The notes beneath the pieces are model-generated. The model ran no database searches. It was given only the letters and a program-made list of their open reading frames with translations, and was not told the DNA's origin. A stretch of DNA of 64,000 nt, taken from NCBI RefSeq assembly GCF_902712875.1, contig NZ_LR743509.1, positions 744,001 to 808,000 of the forward strand, written 5' to 3'. Below, piece by piece: positions 18,052 through 27,150 of the stretch. The translations under genes were made by a program, and so were the position numbers. The number at the start of each line of letters is the position of its first letter. Within the stretch, counting starts at the first letter, position 1. The DNA comes from Hyphomicrobium sp. ghe19 (lineage in GTDB: Bacteria; Pseudomonadota; Alphaproteobacteria; Rhizobiales; Hyphomicrobiaceae).

Positions 18052-18225
18052 ATGTCACCATTTTCGCAAAGCATCACCCAGAAGCTGAGAATTGCTTCGA
18101 GTAAGGAATTGGCGGAGCGGTATGCCCAACGACGTGCGAGAGAGGTCCAGGATCGGCGGGGGAGGACGGTCACCGTTGTGAATTTTCAACGGAGCCACAG
18201 GTCGAACGGTCTTCTCGACGAATAG
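18052..18225 (+). CDS. Small basic protein of unknown function
   Basis: A 57-codon frame starting at ATG 18052, with GAGGA 8 nt upstream and a TAG at 18223. The product is rich in Arg and Gln (ELAERYAQRRAREVQDRRGR) and predicted helical. It lies 54 bp after the adaptor gene, in the same direction, and might be cotranscribed. I do not recognise it. The good RBS and an internal amphipathic pattern are the only support. Confidence 0.4.
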   Translation: MSPFSQSITQKLRIASSKELAERYAQRRAREVQDRRGRTVTVVNFQRSHRSNGLLDE

Positions 18226-18354
18226 CCGGTCTTAAGGTCTCTCCTATACCCGGCGCCTCCCGTGATCCCCAACGCGCAGAGCAGGGAGTAAGCCTTTGTT
18301 TACTCCGCTACGGCACAGTTGTTCGAAATCTGTTTAGATTTGGAGTCATCTGTG

Positions 18355-18852
18355 ATGCGTTGCTCGCGGTCGTGGGGTTTTGCCGCCCTGGCTATTCTTC
18401 TTGCCATGCCGCTATCCGAATCTCTTGCCGAAGACGCCGAAACGGAAAGCGCGTCGGCTGAGGGTTCGCAACTTGCACCGGCCGGACCGGCCGCCGATCC
18501 GCAAAATACGACGAACAACCTCAACACTGTTCCCGAGGACGGGATGGGTTCGCCAAACCGTGCGGGGCCGGACAACGCCTTTATACGGAAGTTGGTCGCG
18601 TCACGCCCGAACGAGGATCTGGTGATCTGCGTGGCCGGATGCTTCTCCGACCGCGACCGCGTCGTCTATGCGCAGCCTGCCGATAAGCCTGTTCGTATCC
18701 CGGTCGCTTCGCAATCATCGGTGTCCGGTCCGATGCAGAATCCCGGGCAGAAGATCGACCGGACCAAGCCCGGCAAGGCTGCTGCGGCAGACACCCGGCT
18801 GATGCCGTCGCAAGATCCGCATGTGCCCGCCGTCATCAATCGGGCGGACTGA
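18355..18852 (+). CDS. Secreted protein of unknown function
   Basis: A 165-residue product with a clear signal peptide (FAALAILLAMPLSESLAEDA, cleavage after about residue 25). The mature part is low in hydrophobicity and rich in Ala, Pro and Ser. One short segment, LVICVAGCFSDRDRVVYAQP, has two Cys and could form a small disulfide. GGAG is 9 nt upstream of ATG 18355. I recognise no family. It lies upstream of a Spy-like gene in the same direction. Confidence 0.65.
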   Translation: MRCSRSWGFAALAILLAMPLSESLAEDAETESASAEGSQLAPAGPAADPQNTTNNLNTVPEDGMGSPNRAGPDNAFIRKLVASRPNEDLVICVAGCFSDRDRVVYAQPADKPVRIPVASQSSVSGPMQNPGQKIDRTKPGKAAAADTRLMPSQDPHVPAVINRAD

Positions 18853-19031
18853 AACCGGACTAACTGAAGGCGGCCGAACTCACCAATTTCCCTCGATTTG
18901 TTCATTTCGTTCAGCTGAATAATTGCGATCATGTAATCCGCGGGGCGCCGACGGATCACGAAGACGTCTCCGTTGTTATCCCCGACGGCCGGCAACATGT
19001 TTTGCCTATTCCCGGCCGAAGGAGAACGCCC

Positions 19032-19652
19032 ATGAAGAATTTATCGCGCGGCACGTGGATCGCGCTCGCGGCTGTCGTCGCAGTTCCCGCAACGGTGGCC
19101 ATTGCCAAGACTGACAACGCCGGTTGGCGGCAGATGACGCCGGACACTCGCGCCCGGCTTCAAGAGGGAAGAGTGGCGATGGTGAAAGCCGCGCTTCAGC
19201 TCACGCCCGAACAGGAGAAGCTCTGGGCTCCGGTCGAAACGCAGGTTCGCGAAGGGTTCAAAGCTCGCGAAGCCCGGATGGAAGAGTGGAAGAAGAAGCG
19301 CGAAGAGCGCAAGGCCGAGGAAGAGAAGGGTGGCGAGCAAAAGCGTCCCGATCTTGCCGTCCGCTTCCAGAAGATGAGCGAGAGGATGACGGAGCGCGCT
19401 GACCGCATGAAGGCGTTCACGGCTGCATTCTCACCGTTCTACGCTTCGCTTTCCGATGAACAGAAAGATGCGCTGCGTCCGCTGCTGAGGCAGCTCATGC
19501 CGGGTGGTCATCACGGCCACAGGTTTGCCGGCGGATGGGGGCCTGGCGGCCGTCATGGCGGCTGGTCGGACCACGGCGGCAAAGCCGGCCCGCAGATGCA
19601 TGACGATGATGACCAGGATCATGGATCCGCTCCTTCCGACAAGAAGGGCTGA
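19032..19652 (+). CDS. Spy/CpxP-like periplasmic protein (LTXXQ motif)
   Basis: A 206-residue periplasmic protein. The signal peptide covers about residues 1-26 (ends VAIAK). Two LTXXQ-type motifs are visible, LTPEQEKLW and LSDEQKDAL, separated by a highly charged helix (MEEWKKKREERKAEEEK), as in Spy/CpxP chaperones that buffer misfolded envelope proteins. The C-terminus is rich in Gly, His and Asp (GGHHGHRF and HDDDDQDHG) and may bind metal. GGAGAA lies 8 nt before ATG 19032. A strong terminator follows, so this is the end of its transcript. Confidence 0.85.
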   Translation: MKNLSRGTWIALAAVVAVPATVAIAKTDNAGWRQMTPDTRARLQEGRVAMVKAALQLTPEQEKLWAPVETQVREGFKAREARMEEWKKKREERKAEEEKGGEQKRPDLAVRFQKMSERMTERADRMKAFTAAFSPFYASLSDEQKDALRPLLRQLMPGGHHGHRFAGGWGPGGRHGGWSDHGGKAGPQMHDDDDQDHGSAPSDKKG

Positions 19653-19692
19653 CGCTCTGTTCGACTAGACTACTCTCCTCCGTTTTCAACTT

Positions 19693-19722
19693 GGCCGGGC
19701 ACAAAAAAGCCCGGCCTTTTTT
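19693..19722 (+). terminator. Intrinsic terminator after Spy-like gene
   Basis: GGCCGGGC and GCCCGGCC form an 8-bp GC stem around ACAAAAAA, followed by six T. It lies 41 bp past the stop at 19652. Confidence 0.92.
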
Positions 19723-19798
19723 ATTGGGCCGGGCTGAAACTTCTTTGATGACCCTGGCGACGCTCTTTTGGAGAGCCGGCCGCCAAGGCTGAAGTCTT

Positions 19799-21643
19799 TT
19801 AGCTTGCAGTCCGATCGCGGTTGCGGTCGTCGTCGCGCCGTTTCATGAACTTAGGCGCCTCCGAACCGCTGCCGCTCTTCCACGACGGACGGGCTTCGCC
19901 GCCACCATGATGAGGCTTTCTCGGCCCATGTCCGCCTTCGCGCTTGGCGGGGCCGGCGTCGTCACGATGACGTGCGGCCGGTGCGTGGCCGCGATCGGGG
20001 CGTCCTGCTCCGTCGGCATGGCGTGCCGGACGGGAATCCGGACGGTGCTCGCCGCGGCGTTCACCGCCGGCGCGAGGACCGCTTGCACGATGCTCGCCTT
20101 GACGATCGCCGAAGGAGCGCGGGCCACGATTGGCGCCGTCCTGATGGGGACGGTCCGAACGCGGTTTGTGCTCGCGGTCAGCGACGCCGAACTTGGCGGC
20201 GCCTTCAGCGGCAGGTGCATCGATCGATGCCGCGGGATTGTAGGGTCTGCGTGTAGCGGCCGCGTGCGGACGATCGCCGCGACGGTCAGCACCGCGATCA
20301 CCGGCGGGGCGATCACCAAAGGGGCGCTCGGAACGCGGCTTGCCGGCCCCAGCCTGATGGTTCGGGCGAGAGCCGCCACCACGATGGCCTGCACCACCGC
20401 GACCGCCACGAGGTGCACCCTCACGGCGCGGAGCGTCGTCGTCGCGACGGCGTTCCGGCATCGGCAGAACTTCGCCGCCGATATCGTCGATCACGACGAT
20501 CGGTTGTTTCATCATCCGCTCGATGGCGCGGATTTCCCCACGTTCTGACGGATCGCACAGCGAAATCGCGATGCCCGTCGTGCCCTTGCGCGCCGTACGG
20601 CCGACGCGATGGACGTAGGTTTCGGGATCGAGCGGCATGTCGAAGTTGACGACATGCGTGATGTTCGAAACGTCGATACCGCGGGCGGCGATGTCGGTCG
20701 CTACGAGAACGCGGATATGACCCAGCGTGAAGTCGTTCAGCGCGCGCTGACGGGCGTTCTGGGCCTTGTTGCCGTGGAAGGCAGACGAGCTGATGCCCGC
20801 CATGCCGAGCCGGTCGGCGACGCGGTCCGCGCCACGCTTCGTGCGCGTGAAGACGATGACGCGCTTGGCGTCTTGGTCGGCGAGGATCGTGTGCAGGCGG
20901 CTCTGCTTCTCAGCCGAGCGGACCATCATGACCTTCTGGTCAATACGATCGACGACGATGGTTTTCGACGAGAGATCGACACGATAGGGGTCATGCAGAA
21001 TATCGTAAGCGAACTTCTTGATCTCGGTCGCCATCGTCGCCGAGAACAGTGCGGTACGGCGCTTCTGCGGGATCAGCGAAACGATCTTGTTGATGTCGCG
21101 GATGAAGCCCATGTCGAACATGCGATCGGCTTCGTCGATGACCAGCGTCTGCACGCCGGAAAGATCGCAGCTTCTCATGTTGACGTGATCGAGCAGACGG
21201 CCCGGCGTCGCCACGAGGACGTGAACACCGCGCTTCAGCGCGTTGATCTGCGGACCTTTGCTGACGCCGCCAAGAACGACCGCACGGCGGATGTTCATGT
21301 TGCGCGAGAGCTTGGCCACTTCCTGGTCGATCTGGATGGCAAGCTCGCGGGTCGGCGCGAGAATTAGGGCAACGACTTGCTTCCAACCCGGTTCAATTGC
21401 GTCCGTCGCAATCTTGTTGAGGATCGGAAGAAGGAAAGTTGCGGTTTTACCTGAGCCCGTCTCGGCCATGCCGAGCAGGTCGCGGCCTTCCAGCTGCGGC
21501 GGAAGCGCCTGCACCTGAATAGGAGTCGGTGTCGTGTACCCGCACTGCGTCAGGGCACGCGAAAGAGGCTCGGCAAAACCGAATTCCTCGAAAGTCTGTG
21601 TTGTCAAAGTGAAAGAGTCCCAAGGGCTTCTAGCCCCGTGCAT
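19799..21643 (-). CDS. rhlE: DEAD-box RNA helicase (RhlE-type)
   Basis: ATP-dependent RNA helicase of up to 614 residues. Core motifs in order: the Q-motif GYTTPTPIQVQALP, Walker A AETGSGKT, APTRELA, VIDEADRMFDMGF, FSATM, and HRVGRTARKG. After about residue 385 comes a long basic tail rich in Arg, Gly, Asp, His and Pro, typical of RNA-binding extensions of RhlE-like helicases and likely disordered. The start is uncertain: ATG 21643 lies in a small GGGCT-AGA-AGCCC stem and has a poor RBS, while TTG 21607 (giving LTTQTFEEFGF) has GGGA upstream and may be the true start. Probably acts in ribosome assembly or mRNA turnover. Confidence 0.93.
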   Translation of the reverse strand: MHGARSPWDSFTLTTQTFEEFGFAEPLSRALTQCGYTTPTPIQVQALPPQLEGRDLLGMAETGSGKTATFLLPILNKIATDAIEPGWKQVVALILAPTRELAIQIDQEVAKLSRNMNIRRAVVLGGVSKGPQINALKRGVHVLVATPGRLLDHVNMRSCDLSGVQTLVIDEADRMFDMGFIRDINKIVSLIPQKRRTALFSATMATEIKKFAYDILHDPYRVDLSSKTIVVDRIDQKVMMVRSAEKQSRLHTILADQDAKRVIVFTRTKRGADRVADRLGMAGISSSAFHGNKAQNARQRALNDFTLGHIRVLVATDIAARGIDVSNITHVVNFDMPLDPETYVHRVGRTARKGTTGIAISLCDPSERGEIRAIERMMKQPIVVIDDIGGEVLPMPERRRDDDAPRREGAPRGGRGGAGHRGGGSRPNHQAGAGKPRSERPFGDRPAGDRGADRRGDRPHAAATRRPYNPAASIDAPAAEGAAKFGVADREHKPRSDRPHQDGANRGPRSFGDRQGEHRASGPRAGGERRGEHRPDSRPARHADGAGRPDRGHAPAARHRDDAGPAKREGGHGPRKPHHGGGEARPSWKSGSGSEAPKFMKRRDDDRNRDRTAS

Positions 21644-21909
21644 CCTGTGCCGGGGTTTGTCCCATGGCCCACACCCGGCGCTGTCGGGGTGCGGCCTTGT
21701 CTATAAGGATTGATCTCAATGCAGGGTCGAGCGCGGTGATTGAACCGCTTGTAGTGGCACGAGGACCCGAGCGCCATCGAAGAGCAATGGGGGCTGTATC
21801 AAGGTGTTTGTATTAAAAGTCAAGCAGTTCCGGTCGCGCGTGCGGCTCTGCCGCGGAAGGTTAGCGCCTGCTTGCAGCCTTCAGGGTCAGGCGCGGGTGC
21901 GGTGCACCA

Positions 21910-22872
21910 TCAGGCTGAGCAATCGTTAATCGCCCGGCGCATGGCATCCATGACGCCCGTTTCAGTCATCGAATGTCCGGCATGGTCGATGATTTCCAAC
22001 CGGGCGCCGGGCCAGGCAGCGGCCAGCGCATAGGCGTTTTTGGGTGGGCACAGAAGGTCATAGCGGCCCTGGACGATGGTGCCGGGTATGCCGGCGAGGC
22101 GGTACGCATTCGATAGAAGCTCTCCCGGCGCAAGGAAGAAGCTGTTTTTGATGTAGTGCGCCTCGATGATCGACGTCGGCGGCAGGCGGGCGTCGCTCGG
22201 GACGTTGTCGGGCAGAACGGCGTGCTTCGGGGCGAGTTCTGAAAGGGCGCGTTCGTAAGCGAACCAGACGTGGGCGGATGGTGCCTGTATGGCCCGGTCC
22301 GGATCGGTCAGGCGTTTGACATAGGCCGACAGGGGATCTTTCCGCTCATCCGGCGGAAGGCGATTACAAAACGCCTCGAACATTTCGGGCCGGAAGATCT
22401 TGGGTCCATCGACGAAGGCCCATCGAACCTCTTCGTCAGTGCCCAGAAAGAGTGCACGCAGAACGAGGCTGGATACGCGTTCGGGATGGCGTTCGGCGTA
22501 GGCGATGGCCAGGGTCGAGCCCCAGGAACCGCCGACCAGCATCCACTTCGCAATGGAGAAGTGTTCGCGAACCATTTCGAGATCGGCGATCAGAGCCGCG
22601 GTCGTATTGGCTTTGCAGGAAAGGTACGGGTGGCTGCGGCCGGCGCCGCGCTGATCGATGAGGAAGACGTGATCTCGCGCGGGGTCGAACAGCGTTCGAT
22701 GCAGGGCCTGGGAGCCGCTTCCTGGTCCACCGTGGAGGAAAACAACGGGGCGGCCACCCTTCGTTCCGACTTCCTCAACATAAATCCAATGGCCGTCGCC
22801 GACGCTGAGCATGCGGGCATCGAAGGGACGGAACGATTCGGGTAGAGTCTTCATCGTCACTTTGCTGAGCAT
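21910..22872 (-). CDS. pip: Proline iminopeptidase
   Basis: Alpha/beta hydrolase removing N-terminal proline from peptides. At 320 residues it has normal length. Oxyanion motif FLHGGPGSGS, DQRGAGRS, nucleophile elbow GGSWGSTLA, the acid in GRYDLLCPP and the His in DHAGHS are all present. Pip-type GGSWGS distinguishes it from general esterases. No clear Shine-Dalgarno precedes ATG 22872; the in-frame ATG at 22854 is an alternative that changes only six residues. Monocistronic. Confidence 0.93.
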   Translation of the reverse strand: MLSKVTMKTLPESFRPFDARMLSVGDGHWIYVEEVGTKGGRPVVFLHGGPGSGSQALHRTLFDPARDHVFLIDQRGAGRSHPYLSCKANTTAALIADLEMVREHFSIAKWMLVGGSWGSTLAIAYAERHPERVSSLVLRALFLGTDEEVRWAFVDGPKIFRPEMFEAFCNRLPPDERKDPLSAYVKRLTDPDRAIQAPSAHVWFAYERALSELAPKHAVLPDNVPSDARLPPTSIIEAHYIKNSFFLAPGELLSNAYRLAGIPGTIVQGRYDLLCPPKNAYALAAAWPGARLEIIDHAGHSMTETGVMDAMRRAINDCSA

Positions 22873-23174
22873 GCTTTTTCGTAAACGGCAAGTTTGGCGG
22901 GTAAGGAGCCCGCAACCATCGCAAAAGGAATGACAACCGGATGTTCCGCCGGTTGTCGTACGACCGTCGCGGTGCGCATGCGAGGTTCCGGAATTGCGGC
23001 GTCCCGAAGGCGATTTTTATGCGTCATATAGCCGGACAGTCCGTCGTCACGAAACTACTGGTTTCCAGGTTCCGACTAATTGACGAAATTCGACACGATG
23101 ACTACCTGCCCCACGCCACAAAATGGATTGTGGAGCGTTATGAAGATCAGCCGCTGATCTCAATGGAGTAAAAT
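22873..23174. other. Noncoding region between pip and a secreted-protein gene
   Basis: About 300 bp between divergent genes. It should hold both promoters, but I see no strong -35/-10 pair, repeat or RNA gene. Confidence 0.4.
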
Positions 23175-23609
23175 ATGGTCCAGAGCGAACGTTGGAATAC
23201 CCACCGTGCATCGGCGATCGGCGTAACGCTGGCAGCAGCCCTGGGCATGAGTTTTGCGGGCTTCACTGCTGCGCAGGCAGCAGACTCTGCGACGATTGTC
23301 GGAACGTGGGCCGGGAATGGCTCGATCAACTTTTCTTCCGGCACCAAGGAAGCAGCCAGGTGCCGGGCGCACTTCGCGAAGACCGGCGCGACGAGCTACA
23401 TCATGTCAGCGTCGTGCGCCACTGCGTCGGCCAGGGTCGACCAGTCTGCCGAGCTGACCAGGGTCGGTGCGAATAGCTACGCTGGAAGCTTCTTCAATCA
23501 GCAATACAATACCGGCGGCCAGATCCGCATCACCGTCAACGGCCGGAGCCAGAGTGTACGGCTTTCAGGCGAAGCTGGAACGGCGTATTTCAATCTCAGT
23601 AAGCGCTGA
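23175..23609 (+). CDS. Secreted protein of unknown function
   Basis: A 144-residue precursor with a signal peptide (cleavage likely after AAQA, residue 35). The mature 109 residues look like a small all-beta domain: ATIVGTWAGNGSINFSSG opens it, with two Cys (AARCRAHF and SASCATA) that could pair, and a Gly/Asn/Ser-rich C-terminal half. This resembles short secreted proteins common in Hyphomicrobiales, but I cannot name a function. GGAG lies 6 nt before the ATG. Confidence 0.75.
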   Translation: MVQSERWNTHRASAIGVTLAAALGMSFAGFTAAQAADSATIVGTWAGNGSINFSSGTKEAARCRAHFAKTGATSYIMSASCATASARVDQSAELTRVGANSYAGSFFNQQYNTGGQIRITVNGRSQSVRLSGEAGTAYFNLSKR

Positions 23610-23920
23610 GCCGGGCCGATTGCAAGCAATAGCGGCGCGCTAGCCTCGCGCGCCGCTCATCCGTCGATTGACCGCTTCACTTTTTGATCCTTTGAAGTCC
23701 AGCGCGCAGCCGGCTGCCGACCTTTTAGATCCGCGCCTTCTCGATAGTGCGCAGCTGAAGCATTTCTCTTACGAGCCGTTCATATATTTTATTGTATTTT
23801 GATGTCATCGCTGATTCGCACCCTGGGGACATGCCGCATCGCGGGTCCGGTCCATGGCGCGAGGTGAACCTTCAGCGACGATGCCTCGTCGTCTTTCCAA
23901 TCACACTCGGAGCTTACTCC
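23610..23920. other. Noncoding region before the HdeA-like gene
   Basis: About 310 bp. It holds GC-rich sequence just after the preceding stop (AGCGGCGCGCTAGCCTCGCG, with partial self-complementarity of GGCGCGC and GCGCGCC) that may act as a terminator, and an AT-rich stretch near 23786-23803 that is a plausible promoter region for the next gene. Confidence 0.4.
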
Positions 23921-24511
23921 ATGATGCGCACTCTTCTGAGCGCGGTTACTGCTGCGCTGCTGCTCGCAACGTCCTTCAATTTCGCTTCGGCCGAGACGAT
24001 CGACGCGTCGACGCTTACCTGTCACGACCTCATTGAAACGGCCGAGTCGCACGACAAAACTTCGGTGTATGGCGCGACCGTCGTTCTCTATTGGATGGCT
24101 GGCTATCAGGCGACCGCCGAGCAGGGCACCGTCGTAGACTTCGACAACCTGTCGAAGGAGTTCGCAGCTACAACCGAGTTCTGCGGCAAGAACCCAACCG
24201 TCGGCGTCATGTCGGCATCCGAGAAATTCATGGGTGAGAATGCCGAGGATCAAACGTCCAAAGCCATCGACCTCGCGATCCTGAAGTGCGAGGCCGTCAA
24301 TAGCACGAAGGACGACGAGACCGAGGGCCTTGGCCAGATCCTGATGTGGCTCGCGGGTTATCACGCAAGCGTCGCCAAGAGCACGGTCATCGACATGGAC
24401 AAGTTCAGCGAGAGAGCCAGCAAGATGGGAACCTATTGCGCCGAGAACCCCCAGATGGGCCTCTTCACCGCCAGCGAAAAGTTCATGAGCGAAGAAGGGG
24501 ACGGGGAGTAA
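23921..24511 (+). CDS. Periplasmic HdeA-like protein with two tandem domains
   Basis: A 196-residue secreted protein (signal peptide ending FASAET). The mature part holds two copies of an HdeA/HdeB-type domain. Copy 1 runs from TLTCHDLIETAE through LYWMAGYQATAEQ to TEFCGKNPTVGVMSASEKFMG; copy 2 from ILKCEAVNSTKD through LMWLAGYHASVAK to GTYCAENPQMGLFTASEKFMS. Each keeps two Cys that would form the HdeA disulfide. HdeA is an acid-activated periplasmic chaperone and is normally a single domain that dimerises, so this looks like a covalent dimer. CGGAG lies 8 nt before ATG 23921. An acid or envelope stress role is inferred. Confidence 0.82.
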   Translation: MMRTLLSAVTAALLLATSFNFASAETIDASTLTCHDLIETAESHDKTSVYGATVVLYWMAGYQATAEQGTVVDFDNLSKEFAATTEFCGKNPTVGVMSASEKFMGENAEDQTSKAIDLAILKCEAVNSTKDDETEGLGQILMWLAGYHASVAKSTVIDMDKFSERASKMGTYCAENPQMGLFTASEKFMSEEGDGE

Positions 24512-24588
24512 GGGCCGCTTCGAAGCGGCATGCCGGGTTAGGCGACACCCAGCCAACGATCGGCAATTATATGCTGAGGCTTGGCTGG

Positions 24589-24608
24589 ATCCCGGCCTAC
24601 GCCGGGAT
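24589..24608. repeat. REP-like palindrome
   Basis: ATCCCGGC, a CTAC loop and GCCGGGAT form a perfect 8-bp hairpin. Read through, the element encodes WIPAYAGMT, a well-known signature of dispersed intergenic palindromes in many proteobacteria. Its flank around 24661-24710 has a weaker copy of similar layout. Confidence 0.6.
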
Positions 24609-24723
24609 GACGGTGGTAATGAACCGCTCGGCGCACGCTCGGAAGATGGCGGGAAGTGGATGAGCCGTTCTGGAGTCTTCATCCAGAACTTCCATTCGGC
24701 GGTTCGGTGTTGGGCCGCGCTTA

Positions 24724-24930
24724 TTATTTCCCGTCTCGCTGCTCGCTGGCGAATTCTTCCTCGAGCTCCTGTTCAAGCTTCACGAGATCATCCGGCAGGG
24801 GCATGCCGGTTGCCTTAATCTGGTTAAGCTTCTCCCTCAGCGAGAGATAAATCTCGTGCGGGTCTTGGGGCTCGTTCTGCATCTCGGTGAGAAGCCGCGA
24901 GATTTCCAGCTTGATCTGGTCGAAAGCCAT
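24724..24930 (-). CDS. Small helical protein downstream of scpA
   Basis: A 68-residue acidic protein, predicted almost entirely helical (KLEISRLLTEMQ and LVKLEQELEEEFASEQ), with a central PxD-containing turn. It lies 39 bp after the methylmalonyl-CoA mutase gene in the same direction and is probably cotranscribed. AAAGG precedes ATG 24930. I believe such a short gene follows mutase genes in other Hyphomicrobiales, but its function is unknown to me. Confidence 0.75.
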   Translation of the reverse strand: MAFDQIKLEISRLLTEMQNEPQDPHEIYLSLREKLNQIKATGMPLPDDLVKLEQELEEEFASEQRDGK

Positions 24931-24969
24931 GGTCTCTACCTTTCACAAAACGAGATACAGGCGATTGAT

Positions 24970-27150
24970 TTACTCCGCCGCCTGTTTGTCGGCGTAGCCG
25001 AGCTGCGCATTGAGCTTTTCGACGAGGTCGGCTGCGGCTTCCGGGATGTTGGTGCCGGGGCCGAAGACGGCCTTCGCGCCGGAGCGGAACAGCTCGTCGT
25101 AATCGGACGGCGGAATGACGCCGCCGACGACGATCATGATATCGCCGCGGCCTTCCTTGTCGAGCGCCGCTTTCAACTCAGGCACGAGCGTTAAGTGTCC
25201 GGCGGTGAGCGACGACACGCCGACGACGTGCACGTCGTTTTCGAGGGCCTGACGGGCCGCTTCGTCGGCGGTTGCAAACAGCGGTCCGATGTCGACGTCG
25301 AAGCCCAGATCGGCGAACGCGGATGCGATGACCTTCTGGCCGCGGTCGTGACCGTCCTGGCCGAGCTTCGCTATCAGGATGCGCGGCCGGCGGCCGTCGT
25401 TCTTGTCGAAGGCTTCGACCAGTGTCTTGACGCGATCAACACTCGGGTTCATCGCCGCTTCCTTCTTATAGACGCCGCTGATGGCGCGGATTTCGGCCTT
25501 ATGGCGGGTGAAGACCTTTTCGAGCGCGTAGGAGATTTCGCCGACGGTCGCTTTCTTGCGCGCTGCCTGCACCGCGAGATCGAGCAGGTTGGCATTGCCC
25601 TTTGCGCCTTCCGTCAGCGCGTTGAGGGCTGCTTCGACGTCGGCCTCGTCGCGTTCGCTGCGTAGGCGGTCGAGTTTTGCGAGCTGGGCTTCGCGCACGG
25701 CGCGGTTGTCGACCTTGAGGAAATTGACCTCACGGTCGCCCTGGATCTTGTATTTGTTGATGCCGGTGATCGTCTGGCGGCCGCTGTCGATGCGGGCCTG
25801 CGTGCGGGCGGCGGCTTCTTCGATCCGGAGCTTCGGGATGCCGGCCGCGATGGCCTTCGCCATGCCGCCTTGCTCTTCGATTTCCCTGATGTGCGACATC
25901 GCTTTCTTGGCGAGTTCGTACGTCAACCGTTCGACGTAGTGGCTGCCGCCCCAGGGGTCGATGGTGCGGGTGGTGCCGCTTTCCTGCTGCAACAGCAGCT
26001 GTGTGTTACGGGCGATGCGGGCCGAGAAGTCGGTCGGCAATGCGATTGCTTCATCAAGGCCGTTCGTGTGCAGCGACTGCGTGTGGCCCTGCGTGGCGGC
26101 CATCGCCTCGAGGCACGTGCGCGTTGCGTTGTTGAAGATGTCCTGTGCGGTCAGCGACCACCCGGACGTCTGCGAATGCGTGCGCAGCGACAGGGAGCGC
26201 GCGTCCTTCGGATTGAATTCGTCCTTGATCAGCTTCGCCCAGAGCAGACGCGCAGCGCGCATCTTGGCGATCTCCATGAAGTAATTCATGCCGATCGCCC
26301 AGAAGAACGAAAGGCGCGGCGCGAAGGCGTCGATATCGAGGCCGGCGGCAACGCCTGCGCGTGCGTATTCGATACCGTCGGCGATCGTGTAGCCGAGTTC
26401 AAGGTCGGCCGTCGCGCCCGCTTCCTGCATGTGGTAGCCGGAAATCGAGATCGAGTTGAACTTCGGCATGTTCGCGCTGGTATAGGCGAAGATGTCCGAG
26501 ACGATGCGCATCGAGGGTGCGGGCGGGTAGATGTAGGTGTTGCGGACCATGAACTCTTTCAGAATGTCGTTCTGAATGGTTCCGGCGAGCTTTTGCGGCG
26601 AGACGCCCTGTTCCTCGCCCGCGACGATGAACAGTGCGAGAATTGGGAGCACGGCGCCGTTCATCGTCATCGAGACGGTCATGTCCTGCAGCGGAATGCC
26701 GTCGAAGAGAACGCGCATGTCGTAGATCGAGTCGATCGCGACGCCCGCCATGCCGACGTCGCCTTTGACGCGCGGATGATCGGAATCGTAGCCGCGATGG
26801 GTCGCGAGATCGAACGCGATGGAGAGGCCCTTCTGGCCTGCTGCGATGTTGCGGCGATAGAAGGCGTTGGAATCTTCCGCCGTCGAGAAGCCGGCATACT
26901 GCCGGACGGTCCAGGGCTGCAGTGCGTACATCGCCGGATAGGGCCCGCGCAGGTACGGAGCGATTCCCGGCATGCCGTCGATGAAGTCTAGACCGGCGGT
27001 GTCCGCATCGGTGAAGACCGGCTTCACCGGGATGCCTTCGGGCGTTTCCCAGACGGGCGCCTCCGGGGCGGCAGCAGCAGCCTTCGCGGCCGGTTTTCCG
27101 GTCGCGGGAGGGTCGAGGGGGACCTGTGCAAAATTCGGGATCGAGGACAT
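24970..27150 (-). CDS. scpA: Methylmalonyl-CoA mutase, large catalytic subunit
   Basis: Cobalamin enzyme interconverting (R)-methylmalonyl-CoA and succinyl-CoA, needed for propionyl-CoA use and for the ethylmalonyl-CoA pathway in serine-cycle methylotrophs. The 726-residue protein has a TIM-barrel part ([51 protein letters not shown]) and a C-terminal B12-binding domain with [13 protein letters not shown] (the DxHxxG lower-ligand motif, near residue 600) and [11 protein letters not shown]. The small subunit gene lies about 5 kb away. No cobalamin riboswitch was seen. The start ATG lacks a clear Shine-Dalgarno. Confidence 0.96.
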   Translation of the reverse strand: MSSIPNFAQVPLDPPATGKPAAKAAAAAPEAPVWETPEGIPVKPVFTDADTAGLDFIDGMPGIAPYLRGPYPAMYALQPWTVRQYAGFSTAEDSNAFYRRNIAAGQKGLSIAFDLATHRGYDSDHPRVKGDVGMAGVAIDSIYDMRVLFDGIPLQDMTVSMTMNGAVLPILALFIVAGEEQGVSPQKLAGTIQNDILKEFMVRNTYIYPPAPSMRIVSDIFAYTSANMPKFNSISISGYHMQEAGATADLELGYTIADGIEYARAGVAAGLDIDAFAPRLSFFWAIGMNYFMEIAKMRAARLLWAKLIKDEFNPKDARSLSLRTHSQTSGWSLTAQDIFNNATRTCLEAMAATQGHTQSLHTNGLDEAIALPTDFSARIARNTQLLLQQESGTTRTIDPWGGSHYVERLTYELAKKAMSHIREIEEQGGMAKAIAAGIPKLRIEEAAARTQARIDSGRQTITGINKYKIQGDREVNFLKVDNRAVREAQLAKLDRLRSERDEADVEAALNALTEGAKGNANLLDLAVQAARKKATVGEISYALEKVFTRHKAEIRAISGVYKKEAAMNPSVDRVKTLVEAFDKNDGRRPRILIAKLGQDGHDRGQKVIASAFADLGFDVDIGPLFATADEAARQALENDVHVVGVSSLTAGHLTLVPELKAALDKEGRGDIMIVVGGVIPPSDYDELFRSGAKAVFGPGTNIPEAAADLVEKLNAQLGYADKQAAE

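Noticed and set aside
19907..20548. 213-codon plus-strand frame opposite the helicase tail
   Set aside because: It comes from the low-complexity Arg/Gly-rich C-terminal tail of the DEAD-box helicase read on the other strand.
25870..26991. 373-codon plus-strand frame opposite scpA
   Set aside because: It is an antisense shadow caused by high-GC codon bias in the mutase gene. The product is rich in Arg, Asp and Gly without motifs.
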